DNA of 64,000 bases, from positions 4,030,001 through 4,094,000 of the forward strand of contig NC_079887.1 of NCBI RefSeq assembly GCF_029227915.1, read 5' to 3'. The DNA is from Hydractinia symbiolongicarpus (Eukaryota; Cnidaria; Hydrozoa; Anthoathecata; Hydractiniidae). The notes under the pieces were generated by a model. The model saw only the letters and a program-made list of their open reading frames with translations, did not search any database and had not been told where the DNA came from. The position numbers and the translations under genes were made by a program. Shown here one piece after another: positions 24,342-36,658 of this stretch. Position 1 is the first letter of the stretch. Every line of letters begins with the position of its first letter.

Positions 24342-24746
24342 ATGAGACTTGTATTTTTCAAAAGTGTTTTCATTTTTGATGAGACGCTGAATTAAAGAAG
24401 TTTAATTGCCGGCAAACGAAAACCCGCGATTTCCCGTAAATCCCGGGCTTGGCCCGTATAGTCAAAAGTATACAAAGAAGGTACCCAGGGAGTAAACTCA
24501 TTTCCCGAACGATTTTTTAAATTATTTTTTCACCACTAAAACGCATGAGACTTGTAGTTTTCAGAAATGTTTTCATTTTTGATGAGGCGCTTAATAAAAG
24601 TGGTTTAATCGCCGGCAAACGAAAACCCGCGATTTCCCGTAAATCCCGGGCTTGGCCCGTATAGTCGAATGTTTACAAAGAAAGTACCCAGGGAGTAAAC
24701 TCATTTCCCGAACGATTTTTTGTATTATTATTTCACCCTAAAGCCC
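24342..24746 (+). repeat. Two linking monomers (c, b)
   Basis: A c-type monomer (24342, ending in TAGTCAAAAGTATAC instead of the usual CAGTAGAATG) and a b-type monomer (24545, GAGGCGCTTAATAAAAGTGG) connect the trimer block to the 10-mer block. The b monomer ends in a g-like tail, TTATTTCACCCTAAAGC, one base shorter than elsewhere, giving a 202-bp monomer and marking a junction. Confidence 0.8.
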
Positions 24747-25172
24747 ATGAGACTTGTAGTTTTTAAAAATGTTTTCATTTTTGATGAGACGCTGAATAAA
24801 AGAAGTTTAATCGCCGGCAAACGAAAACCCGAAATTTCCCGTAAACCCCGGACTCGGTCCGTGTAGTCAAAAGTATACAAAGAAAGTAACCAGGGAGTAA
24901 ACTCATTTCCCGAACGATTTTTTGAATTATTTTTTCACCACTAAAAGGCATGAGACTTGTAGTTTTCAAAAATGTTTTCATTTTTGATGAGACGCTGGAT
25001 AAAAGAAGTTTAATCGCCGGCAAACGAAAACCCACGACTTCCCGTAATTCCCGGACTCGGCCCGTATAGTCACAAGTATACAAAGAAAGTACCCAGGGAG
25101 TAAACTCATTTCCCGAACGATTTTTTAAATTATTTTTTCACCACTAAAACGCATGAGACTTGTAGTTTTCAA

Positions 25173-25310
25173 AAATGTTTTCATTTTTGATGGAACGCTG
25201 AATAAAAGAAGTTTAATCGCCGGCAAACGAAAACCCCCGATAAATGTTTTCATTTTTGATGGAACGCTGAATAAAAGAAGTTTAATCGCCGGCAAACGAA
25301 AACCCCCGAT
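25173..25310 (+). repeat. 69-bp direct duplication inside one monomer (first HOR copy)
   Basis: The segment 25173-25241 is followed directly by its copy 25242-25310. Each runs from AAATGTTTTC through GATGGAACGCTG and the CGCCGGC core to CCCCCGAT. The monomer holding it is therefore 272 bp (25153-25424) rather than 203. The event duplicates the T/A-rich dyad and the CGCCGGC palindrome but not the CpG-rich CCCGG region. It also creates a 62-codon plus-strand open frame that repeats a peptide; I regard that as accidental. Confidence 0.95.
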
Positions 25311-27271
25311 TTCCCGTAAATCCCGGACTCGGCCCGTATAGTAAAAAGTATACAAAGAAAGTACCCAGGCAATCAACTTATTTCCCGAACGATTTTTTAA
25401 ATTTTTTTTTTACCACTAAAACGCATGAGACTAGTAGTTTTTAAAAATGTTTTCATTTTTGATGAGACGCTGAATAAAAGAAGTTTAATCGCCGGCAAAC
25501 GAAAACCCACGACTTCCCGTAAATCCCGGACTCGGCCCGTATAGTCGAATGTATACAAAGAAAGTACCCTGTGAGTAAATCCATTTCCAAAACGATTTTT
25601 TAAAGTATCTTATCACCACTAAAACGCATGAGACTTGTAGTTTTCAAAAATGTTTTCATTTTTGATGAGACACTGAATAAAAGAAGTTTAATCGCCGGCA
25701 AACGAAAACCCGCCATTTCCCGTAAACCCCGGACTCGGCCCGTATAGTCAAAAGTATACAAAGAAAGTACCCAGGGAGTAAACTCATTTCCCGAACGATT
25801 TTTTATATTATTTTTTCACCACTAAAACGCATGAGACTTGTAGTTTTCAAAAATGTTTTCATTTTTGATGGGACGCTGAATAAAAGAAGTTTAATCGCCG
25901 GCAAACAAAAACCCGCGATTTCCCGTAAATCCCGGACTTGGCCCGTATAGTCAAAAGTATACAAAGAAAGTACCCAGGGAGTAAACTCATTTCTTAAACG
26001 ATTTTTTAAATTATTTTTTCATCACTGAAAGGCATGAGACATGTAGTTTTCAAAAATGATTTCATTTTTGATGAGACGCTTAATAAAAGAGGTTTAATCG
26101 CCGGCAAACGAAAACCCGCGATTTCCCGTAAACTCCGGGCTTGGCCCGTATAGTCGAATGTATACAAAGAAAGTACCTAGGGAGTAAACTCATTTCCCGA
26201 ACGATTTTTTAAATTTTTTTTTCACCACTAAAACGCATGAGACTTGTAGTTTTCAAAAATGTTTTCATTTTTGATGACACGCTTAATGAAAGAGGTTTAA
26301 TCGCCGGCAAACGAAAACCCGCCATTTCCCGTAAATCCCGGGCTTGGCCCGTAGAGTCGAATGTATACAAAGAAAGTACCCTGTGAGTAAACGCATTTCC
26401 AGAACGATTTTGTAAATTATTTTTTCACCACTAAAACGCATAAGACTTGTAGGTTTCAAAAATGTTTTCATTTTTGATCCGACGCTGAATAAAAGAAGTT
26501 TAACCGCCGGCAAACGAAAACTCGCGATTTCCCGTAAATCCCGGGCTTCTCCGGTATAGTCAAAAGTATACAAAGAAAGTACCCAGGGAGTAAACTCATT
26601 TCCCGAACGATTTTTTATATTATTATTTCATCCCTAAAGCCCATGAGACTTGTAGTTTTTAAAAATGTTTTCATTTTTGATGATACGCTGAATAAAAGGA
26701 GTTTAATCGCCGGCAAACGAAAACCCACGACTTCCCGTAAATCCTGGACTCGGCCCGCATGGTCGAATGTATACAAAGAAAGTACCCTGTGAGTAAACTC
26801 ATTTCCAAAACGATTTTTTAAAGTATCTTTTCACCACTAAAACGCATGAGACTTGTAGTTTTCAAAAATGTTTTCATTTTTGATGAGACACTGAATAAAA
26901 GAAGTTTAATCGCCGGCAAACGAAAACCCGAAATTTCCCGTAAACCCCGGACTCGGTCCGTGTAGTCAAAAGTATACAAAGAAAGTAACCAGGGAGTAAA
27001 CTCATTTCCCGAACGATTTTTTGAATTATTTTTTCACCACTAAAAGGCATGAGACTTGTAGTTTTCAAAAATGTTTTCATTTTTGATGAGACGCTGGATA
27101 AAAGAAGTTTAATCGCCGGCAAACGAAAACCCACGACTTCCCGTAATTCCCGGACTCGGCCCGTATAGTCACAAGTATACAAAGAAAGTACCCAGGGAGT
27201 AAACTCATTTCCCGAACGATTTTTTAAATTATTTTTTCACCACTAAAACGCATGAGACTTGTAGTTTTCAA

Positions 27272-27409
27272 AAATGTTTTCATTTTTGATGGAACGCTGA
27301 ATAAAAGAAGTTTAATCGCCGGCAAACGAAAACCCCCGATAAATGTTTTCATTTTTGATGGAACGCTGAATAAAAGAAGTTTAATCGCCGGCAAACGAAA
27401 ACCCCCGAT
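27272..27409 (+). repeat. 69-bp direct duplication inside one monomer (second HOR copy)
   Basis: Exact counterpart of the duplication at 25173-25310, displaced by 2,099 bp. Its presence in both 10-mer copies shows that the 69-bp duplication came before the amplification of the 10-mer, which gives a relative date for the two events. Confidence 0.95.
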
Positions 27410-28944
27410 TTCCCGTAAATCCCGGACTCGGCCCGTATAGTAAAAAGTATACAAAGAAAGTACCCAGGCAATCAACTTATTTCCCGAACGATTTTTTAAA
27501 TTTTTTTTTTACCACTAAAACGCATGAGACTAGTAGTTTTTAAAAATGTTTTCATTTTTGATGAGACGCTGAATAAAAGAAGTTTAATCGCCGGCAAACG
27601 AAAACCCACGACTTCCCGTAAATCCCGGACTCGGCCCGTATAGTCGAATGTATACAAAGAAAGTACCCTGTGAGTAAATCCATTTCCAAAACGATTTTTT
27701 AAAGTATCTTATCACCACTAAAACGCATGAGACTTGTAGTTTTCAAAAATGTTTTCATTTTTGATGAGACACTGAATAAAAGAAGTTTAATCGCCGGCAA
27801 ACGAAAACCCGCCATTTCCCGTAAACCCCGGACTCGGCCCGTATAGTCAAAAGTATACAAAGAAAGTACCCAGGGAGTAAACTCATTTCCCGAACGATTT
27901 TTTATATTATTTTTTCACCACTAAAACGCATGAGACTTGTAGTTTTCAAAAATGTTTTCATTTTTGATGGGACGCTGAATAAAAGAAGTTTAATCGCCGG
28001 CAAACGAAAACCCGCGATTTCCCGTAAATCCCGGACTTGGCCCGTATAGTCAAAAGTATACAAAGAAAGTACCCAGGGAGTAAACTCATTTCTTAAACGA
28101 TTTTTTAAATTATTTTTTCATCACTGAAAGGCATGAGACATGTAGTTTTCAAAAATGATTTCATTTTTGATGAGACGCTTAATAAAAGAGGTTTAATCGC
28201 CGGCAAACGAAAACCCGCGATTTCCCGTAAACTCCGGGCTTGGCCCGTATAGTCGAATGTATACAAAGAAAGTACCTAGGGAGTAAACTCATTTCCCGAA
28301 CGATTTTTTAAATTTTTTTTTCACCACTAAAACGCATGAGACTTGTAGTTTTCAAAAATGTTTTCATTTTTGATGACACGCTTAATGAAAGAGGTTTAAT
28401 CGCCGGCAAACGAAAACCCGCCATTTCCCGTAAATCCCGGGCTTGGCCCGTAGAGTCGAATGTATACAAAGAAAGTACCCTGTGAGTAAACGCATTTCCA
28501 GAACGATTTTGTAAATTATTTTTTCACCACTAAAACGCATAAGACTTGTAGGTTTCAAAAATGTTTTCATTTTTGATCCGACGCTGAATAAAAGAAGTTT
28601 AACCGCCGGCAAACGAAAACTCGCGATTTCCCGTAAATCCCGGGCTTCTCCGGTATAGTCAAAAGTATACAAAGAAAGTACCCAGGGAGTAAACTCATTT
28701 CCCGAACGATTTTTTATATTATTATTTCATCCCTAAAGCCCATGAGACTTGTAGTTTTTAAAAATGTTTTCATTTTTGATGATACGCTGAATAAAAGGAG
28801 TTTAATCGCCGGCAAACGAAAACCCACGACTTCCCGTAAATCCTGGACTCGGCCCGCATGGTCGAATGTATACAAAGAAAGTACCCTGTGAGTAAACTCA
28901 TTTCCAAAACGATTTTTTAAAGTATCTTTTCACCACTAAAACGC

Positions 28945-31177
28945 ATGAGACTTGTAGTTTTCAAAAATGTTTTCATTTTTGATGAGACACTGAATAAAAG
29001 AAGTTTAATCGCCGGCAAACGAAAACCCGCCATTTCCCGTTAACCCTGGACTCGGTCCGTATAGTCAAAAGTATACAAAGAAAGTAACCAGGGAGTAAAC
29101 TCATTTCCCGAACGATTTTTTAAATTATTTTTTCACCACTAAAACGCATGAGACTTGTAGTTTTCAAAAATGTTTTCATTTTTGATGAGACACTGAATAA
29201 AAGAAGTTTAATCGCCGGCAAACGAAAACCCGCCATTTCCCGTAAACCCCGGACTCGGCCCGTATATTCAAAAGTATACAAAGAAAGTACCCAGGGAGTA
29301 AACTCATTTCCCGAACGATTTTTTATATTATTTTTTCACCACTAAAACGCATGAGACTTGTAGTTTTCAAAAATGTTTTCATTTTTGATGGGACGCTGAA
29401 TGAAAGAAGTTTAATCGCCGGCAAACGAAAACCCGCGATTTCCCGTAAATCCCGGACTTGGCCCGTATAGTCAAAAGTATACAAAGAAAGTACCCAGGGA
29501 GTAAACTCATTTCTTAAACGATTTTTTAAATTATTTTTTCATCACTAAAAGGCATGAGACATGTAGTTTTCAAAAATGATTTCATTTTTGATGAGACGCT
29601 TAATAAAACAGGTTTAATCGCCGGCAAACGAAAACCCGCGATTTCCCGTAAATCCCGGGCTTGGCCCGTATAGTCGAATGTATACAAAGAAAGTACCCAG
29701 GGAGTAAACTCATTTCCCGAACGATTTTTTAAATTTTTTTTTCACCACTAAAACGCATGAGACTTGTAGTTTTCAAAAATGTTTTCATTTTTGATGACAC
29801 GCTTAATGAAAGAGGTTTAATCGCCGGCAAACGAAAACCCGCCATTTCCCGTAAATCCTGGGCTTGGCCCGTATAGTCGAATGTATACAAAGAAAGTACC
29901 GAGGGAGTAAACTCATTTCCCGAACGATTTTTTAAATTTTTTTTTCACCACTAAAACGCATGAGACTTGTAGTTTTTAAAAATGTTTTCATTTTTGATGA
30001 TACGCTGAATAAAAGGAGTTTAATCGCCGGCAAACGAAAACCCACGACTTCCCGTAAATCCTGGACTCGGCCCGCATGGTCGAATGTATACAAAGAAAGT
30101 ACCCTGTGAGTAAACTCATTTCCAAAACGATTTTTTAAAGTATCTTTTCACCACTAAAACGCATGAGACTTGTAGTTTTCAAAAATGTTTTCATTTTTGA
30201 TGAGACACTGAATAAAAGAAGTTTAATCGCCGGCAAACGAAAACCCGCCATTTCCCGTTAACCCTGGACTCGGTCCGTATAGTCAAAAGTATACAAAGAA
30301 AGTAACCAGGGAGTAAACTCATTTCCCGAACGATTTTTTAAATTATTTTTTCACCACTAAAACGCATGAGACTTGTAGTTTTCAAAAATGTTTTCATTTT
30401 TGATGAGACACTGAATAAAAGAAGTTTAATCGCCGGCAAACGAAAACCCGCCATTTCCCGTAAACCCCGGACTCGGCCCGTATATTCAAAAGTATACAAA
30501 GAAAGTACCCAGGGAGTAAACTCATTTCCCGAACGATTTTTTATATTATTTTTTCACCACTAAAACGCATGAGACTTGTAGTTTTCAAAAATGTTTTCAT
30601 TTTTGATGGGACGCTGAATGAAAGAAGTTTAATCGCCGGCAAACGAAAACCCGCGATTTCCCGTAAATCCCGGACTTGGCCCGTATAGTCAAAAGTATAC
30701 AAAGAAAGTACCCAGGGAGTAAACTCATTTCTTAAACGATTTTTTAAATTATTTTTTCATCACTAAAAGGCATGAGACATGTAGTTTTCAAAAATGATTT
30801 CATTTTTGATGAGACGCTTAATAAAACAGGTTTAATCGCCGGCAAACGAAAACCCGCGATTTCCCGTAAATCCCGGGCTTGGCCCGTATAGTCGAATGTA
30901 TACAAAGAAAGTACCCAGGGAGTAAACTCATTTCCCGAACGATTTTTTAAATTTTTTTTTCACCACTAAAACGCATGAGACTTGTAGTTTTCAAAAATGT
31001 TTTCATTTTTGATGACACGCTTAATGAAAGAGGTTTAATCGCCGGCAAACGAAAACCCGCCATTTCCCGTAAATCCTGGGCTTGGCCCGTATAGTCGAAT
31101 GTATACAAAGAAAGTACCGAGGGAGTAAACTCATTTCCCGAACGATTTTTTAAATTTTTTTTTCACCACTAAAACGC
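28945..31177 (+). repeat. HOR block: 6-mer (1,218 bp), one full and one five-monomer copy
   Basis: 28945-30162 is repeated from 30163 at an offset of exactly 1,218 bp (6 x 203). Five monomers match (30163-31177), with shared markers CCGTTAACCCTGG, ATATTCAAAAG, GAATGAAAGAAG, AATAAAACAGG, AATCCTGGGCTTGG and ACCGAGGG. The expected sixth monomer (V type, GATGATACGC) is preceded in the second copy by an extra S/U-like monomer (31178, CAAGCGAAAACC, AAAATACCC), so the order breaks there. Confidence 0.9.
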
Positions 31178-33410
31178 ATGAGACTTGTAGTTTTCAAAAA
31201 TGTTTTCATTTTTGATGACACGCTTAATGAAAGAGGTTTAATCGCCGGCAAGCGAAAACCCGCCATTTCCCGTAAATCCCGGGCTTGGCCCGTATAGTTG
31301 AATGTATATAAAGAAAATACCCAGGGAGTAAACTCATTTCCCGAACGATTTTTTATATTATTATTTCATCCCTAAAGCCCATGAGACTTGTAGTTTTTAA
31401 AAATGTTTTCATTTTTGATGATACGCTGAATAAAAGGAGTTTAATCGCCGGCAAACGAAAACCCACGATTTCCCGTAAATCCCGGACTCGGCCCGTATGG
31501 TCGAATGTATACAAAGAAAGTACCCTGTGAGTAAACTCATTTCCAAAACGATTTTTTAAAGTATCTTTTCACCACTAAAACGCATGAGACTTGTAGTTTT
31601 CAAAAATGTTTTCATTTTTGATGAGACACTGAATAAAAGAAGTTTAATCGCCGGCAAACGAAAACCCGCCATTTCCCGTAAACCCCGGACTCGGCCCGTA
31701 TATTCAAAAGTATATAAAGAAAGTACACAGGGAGTAAACTCATTTCCTGAACGATTTTTTATATTATTTTTTCACCACTAAAACGCATGAGACTTGTAGT
31801 TTTCAAAAATGTTTTCATTTTTGATGGGACGCTGAATAAAAGAAGTTTAATCGCCGGCAAACGAAAACCCGCGATTTCCCGTAAATCCCGGACTTGGCCC
31901 GTATAGTCAAAAGTATACAAAGAAAGTACCCAGGGAGTAAACTCATTTCTTAAACGATTTTTTAAATTATTTTTTCATCACTAAAAGGCATGAGACATGT
32001 AGTTTTCAAAAGTGTTTTCATTTTTGATGAGACGCTGAATAAAAGAAGTTTTATCGCCGGCAAACGAAAACCCGCGATTTCCCGTAAATCCCGGGCTTAG
32101 CCCGTAGAGTCGAATGTATACAAAGAAAGTACCCTGTGAGTAAACTCATTTCCAGAACGATTTTGTAAATTATTTTCTCACCACTAAAACGCATAAGACT
32201 TGTAGGTTTCAAAAATGTTTTCATTTTCGATCCGACGCTGAATAAAAGAAGTTTAACCGCCGGCAAACGAAAACTCGCGATTTCCCGTAAATCCCGGGCT
32301 TGGCCGGTATAGTCAAAAGTATACAAAGAAAGTACCCAGGGAGTAAACTGATTTCCCGAACGATTTTTTAAATGATTTTTTCACCACTAAAACGCATGAG
32401 ACTTGTAGTTTTTAAAAGTGTTTTCATTTTTGATGAGACGCTGAATAAAAGAAGTTTTATCGCCGGCAAACGAAAACCCGCGATTTCCCGTAAATCCCGG
32501 GCTTGGCCCGTATAGTTGAATGTATATAAAGAAAGTACCCAGGGAGTAAATTCATTTCCCGAACGATTTTTTGTATTATTATTTCATACCTAAAGCCCAT
32601 GAGACTTGTAGTTTTTAAAAATGTTTTCATTTTTGATGAGACGCTGAATAAAAGGAGTTTAATCGCCGGCAAACGAAAACCCGCCATTTCCCGTAAACCC
32701 CGGACTCGGTCCGTATAGTCAAAAGTATACAAAGAAAGTAACCAGGGAGTAAACTCATTTCCCGAACGATTTTTTAAAATATTTTTTCACCACTAAAACG
32801 CATGAGACTTGTAGTTTTCAAAAATGTTTTCATTTTTGATGAGACGCTGAATAAAAGAAGTTTAATCGCCGGCAAATGAAAACTCGCGACTTCCCGTAAA
32901 TCCCGGACTCGGCCCGTATAGTCAAAAGTATACAAAGAAAGTACCCAGGGAGTAAACTCATTTCCCGAACGATTTTTTAAATTATTTTTTCACCACTAAA
33001 ACGCATGAGACTTGTAGTTTTCAGAAATGTTTTCATTTTTGATGAGACGCTTAATAAAGGTGGTTTAATCGCCGGCAAACGAAAACCCGCGATTTCCCGT
33101 AAATCCCGGGCTTGGCCCGTATAGTCGAATGTTTACAAAGAAAGTACCCAGGGAGTAAACTCATTTCCCGAACGAATTTTTAAATTATTTTTTCACCACT
33201 AAAACGCATGAGACTTGTATTTTTCAAAAATGATTTCATTTTTGATGGGACGCTGAATAAAAGAAGTTTAATCGCCGGCAAACGAAAACCCGCGATTTCC
33301 CGTAAATCCCGGACTTGGCCCGTATAGTCGAATGTATACAAAGAAAGTACCCAGGGAGTAAACTCATTTCCCGAACGATTTTTTAAATTTTTTTTTCACC
33401 ACTAAAACGC

Positions 33411-36252
33411 ATGAGACTTGTAGTTTTCAAAAATGTTTTCATTTTTGATGACACGCTTAATGAAAGAGGTTTAATCGCCGGCAAACGAAAACCCGCCATT
33501 TCCCGTAAATCCCGGGCTTGGCCCGTAGAGTCGAATGTATACAAAGAAAGTACCCTGTGAGTAAACTCATTTCCAGAACGATTTTGTAAATTATTTTTTC
33601 ACCACTAAAACGCATAAGACTTGTAGGTTTCAAAAATGTTTTCATTTTTGATCCGACGCTGATTAAAAGAAGTTTAACCGCCGGCAAACGAAATCTTGCG
33701 ATTTCCCGTAAATCCCGGGCTTCTTTGGTATAGTCAAAAGTATACAAAGAAAGTACCCAGGGAGTAAACTGATTTCCCGAACGATTTTTTAAATGATTTT
33801 TTCACCACTAAAACGCATGAGACTTGTAGTTTTCAAAAGTGTTTTCATTTTTGATGAGACGCTGAATAAAAGAAGTTTTATCGCCGGCAAACGAAAACCC
33901 GCGATTTCCCGTAAATCCCGGGCTTGGCCCGTATAGTTGAGTGTATATAAAGAAAGTACCCAGGGAGTAAACTCATTTCCCGAACGATTTTTTATATTAT
34001 TATTTCATCCCTAAAGCCCATGAGACTTGTAGTTTTTAAAAATGTTTTCATTTTTGATGATACGCTGAATAAAAGGAGTTTAATCGCCGGCAAACGAAAA
34101 CCCACGACTTCCCGTAAATCCCAGACTCGGCCCGTATGGTCGAATGTATACAAAGAAAGTACCCTGTGAGTAAACTCATTTCCAAAACGATTTTTTAAAG
34201 TATCTTTTCACCACTAAAACGCATGAGACTTGTAGTTTTCAAAAATGTTTTCATTTTTGATGAGACACTGAATAAAAGAAGTTTAATCGCCGGCAAACGA
34301 AAACCCGCCATTTCCCGTAAACCCCGGACTCGGCCCGTATATTCAAAAGTATACAAAGAAAGTACCCAGGGAGTAAACTCATTTCTTAAACGATTTTTTA
34401 AATTATTTTTTCATCACTAAAAGGCATGAGACATGTAGTTTTCAAAAATGATTTCATTTTTGATGAGACGCTTAATAAAACAGGTTTAATCGCCGGCAAA
34501 CGAAAACCCGCGATTTCCCGTAAATCCCGGGCTTGGCCCGTATAGTCGAATGTATACAAAGAAAGTACCCAGGGAGTAAACTCATTTCCCGAACGATTTT
34601 TTAAATTTTTTTTTCACCACTAAAACGCATGAGACTTGTAGTTTTCAAAAAATGTTTTCATTTTTGATGACACGCTTAATGAAAGAGGTTTAATCGCCGG
34701 CAAACGAAAACCCGCCATTTCCCGTAAATCCCGGGCTTGGCCCGTATAGTCGAATGTATACAAAGAAAGTACCCAGGGAGTAAACTCATTTCCCGAACGA
34801 TTTTTTAAAATTTTTTTTCACCACTAAAACGCATGAGACTTGTAGTTTTCAAAAAGGTTTTCATTTTTGATAACACGCTTAATGAAAGAGGTTTAATCGC
34901 CGGCAAACGAAAACCCGCCATTTCCCGTAAATTCCGGGCTTGGCCCGTAGAGTCGAATGTATACAAAGAAAGTACCCTGTGAGTAAACTCATTTCCAGAA
35001 CGATTTTGTAAATTATTTTTTCACCACTAAAACGCATAAGACTTGTAGGTTTCAAAAATGTTTTCATTTTTGATCCGACGCTGAATAAAAGAAGTTTAAC
35101 CGCCGGCAAACGAAAACTCGCGATTTCCCGTAAATCCCGGGCTTCTCCGGTATAGTCAAAAGTATACAAAGAAAGTACCCAGGGAGTAAACTGATTTCCC
35201 GAACGATTTTTTAAATGATTTTTTCACCACTAAAACGCATGAGACTTGTAGTTTTCAAAAGTGTTTTCATTTTTGATGAGACGCTGAATAAAAGAAGTTT
35301 TATCGCCGGCAAACGAAAACCCGCGATTTCCCGTAAATCCCGGGCTTGGCCCGTATAGTTGAGTGTATATAAAGAAAGTACCCAGGGAGTAAACTCATTT
35401 CCCGAACGATTTTTTATATTATTATTTCATCCCTAAAGCCCATGAGACTTGTAGTTTTTAAAAATGTTTTCATTTTTGATGATACGCTGAATAAAAGGAG
35501 TTTAATCGCCGGCAAACGAAAACCCACGACTTCCCGTAAATCCCGGACTCGGCCCGTATGGTCGAATGTATACAAAGAAAGTACCCTGTGAGTAAACTCA
35601 TTTCCAAAACGATTTTTTAAAGTATCTTTTCACCACTAAAACGCATGAGACTTGTAGTTTTCAAAAATGTTTTCATTTTTGATGAGACACTGAATAAAAG
35701 AAGTTTAATCGCCGGCAAACGAAAACCCGCCATTTCCCATAAACCCCGACTCGGCCCGTATATTCAAAAGTATACAAAGAAAGTACCCAGGGAGTAAACT
35801 CATTTCTTAAACGATTTTTTAAATTATTTTTTCATCACTAAAAGGCATGAGACATGTAGTTTTCGAAAATGATTTCATTTTTGATGAGACGCTTAATAAA
35901 ACAGGTTTAATCGCCGGCAAACGAAAACCCGCGATTTCCCGTAAATCCCGGGCTTGGCCCGTATAGTCGAATGTATACAAAGAAAGTACCCAGGGAGTAA
36001 ACTCATTTCCCGAACGATTTTTTAAATTTTTTTTTCACCACTAAAACGCATGAGACTTGTAGTTTTCAAAAATGTTTTCATTTTTGATGACACGCTTAAT
36101 GAAAGAGGTTTAATCGCCGGCAAACGAAAACCCGCCATTTCCCGTAAATCCCGGGCTTGGCCCGTATAGTCGAATGTATACAAAGAAAGTACCCAGGGAG
36201 TAAACTCATTTCCCGAACGATTTTTTAAATTTTTTTTTCACCACTAAAACGC
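33411..36252 (+). repeat. 7-mer (about 1,421 bp) in two tandem copies
   Basis: S T U V P R S at 33411-34832 is repeated at 34833-36252. The first copy is 1,422 bp because of an extra A in the last S monomer (CAAAAAATG near 34650); the second is 1,420 bp because of a missing G in P (ACCCCGACTCGG near 35745). Markers AAAAAGGTTTTC and GATAACACGC distinguish the S monomer that opens the second copy. A further partial repeat (S'' V P) follows at 36253 but lacks T and U. Confidence 0.82.
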
Positions 36253-36658
36253 ATGAGACTTGTAGTTTTCAAAAAGGTTTTCATTTTTGATAACACGCTT
36301 AATGAAAGAGGTTTAATCGCCGGCAAACGAAAACCCGCCATTTCCCGTAAATCCCGGGCTTGGCCCGTATAGTTGAATGTATATAAAGAAAGTACCCAGG
36401 GAGTAAACTCATTTCCCGAACGATTTTTTATATTATTATTTCATCCCTAAAGCCCATGAGACTTGTAGTTTTTAAAAATGTTTTCATTTTTGATGATACG
36501 CTGAATAAAAGGAGTTTAATCGCCGGCAAACGAAAACCCACGACTTCCCGTAAATCCCGGACTCGGCCCGTATGGTCGAATGTATACAAAGAAAGTACCC
36601 TGTGAGTAAACTCATTTCCAAAACGATTTTTTAAAGTATCTTTTCACCACTAAAACGC

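Larger units (their letters stand above)
24747..28944 (+). repeat. HOR block: 10-mer (2,099 bp) in two tandem copies
   Basis: 24747-26845 is repeated as 26846-28944 at an offset of exactly 2,099 bp, which equals 10 x 203 + 69. The extra 69 bp is an internal duplication in the third monomer, present in both copies. Other shared markers: CCCGAAATTTCCC, GTGTAGTC, CTGGATAAAAG, AATTCCCGG, AGGCAATCAACTT, ACTAGTAG, AAACTCCGGG, ACCTAGGG, CGGGCTTCTCCGG. Differences are few, for example AAACAAAA near 25905 against AAACGAAA near 28004, and TTTTTAAAAATG against TTTTCAAAAATG in the first monomer. Confidence 0.94.

Noticed and set aside
24775-25083. Family of minus-strand open frames of 61-102 codons (starting MYTFDYTG, MRNEFTPWV and similar) as a repeated protein family
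   Set aside because: These frames recur at the HOR spacing and are simply stop-free stretches of the monomer. The frame shifts at each 203-bp boundary, no ribosome-binding site, splice structure or known domain is visible, and the overlapping plus-strand frames are equally open.
25220-25236. Second CENP-B-box candidate on the minus strand, TTTTCGTTTGCCGGCGA
   Set aside because: It begins TTCG with the right general layout, but the required A is C and the CGGG half does not match, so it is a weaker match than the spacer-shortened motif at 305-318.
25153-25341. Plus-strand frame with an internally repeated peptide (FIFDGTLNKRSLIAGKRKPPI twice, written here in part)
   Set aside because: The repeat comes directly from the 69-bp DNA duplication, which happens to be a multiple of three. 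No other sign of coding was found.
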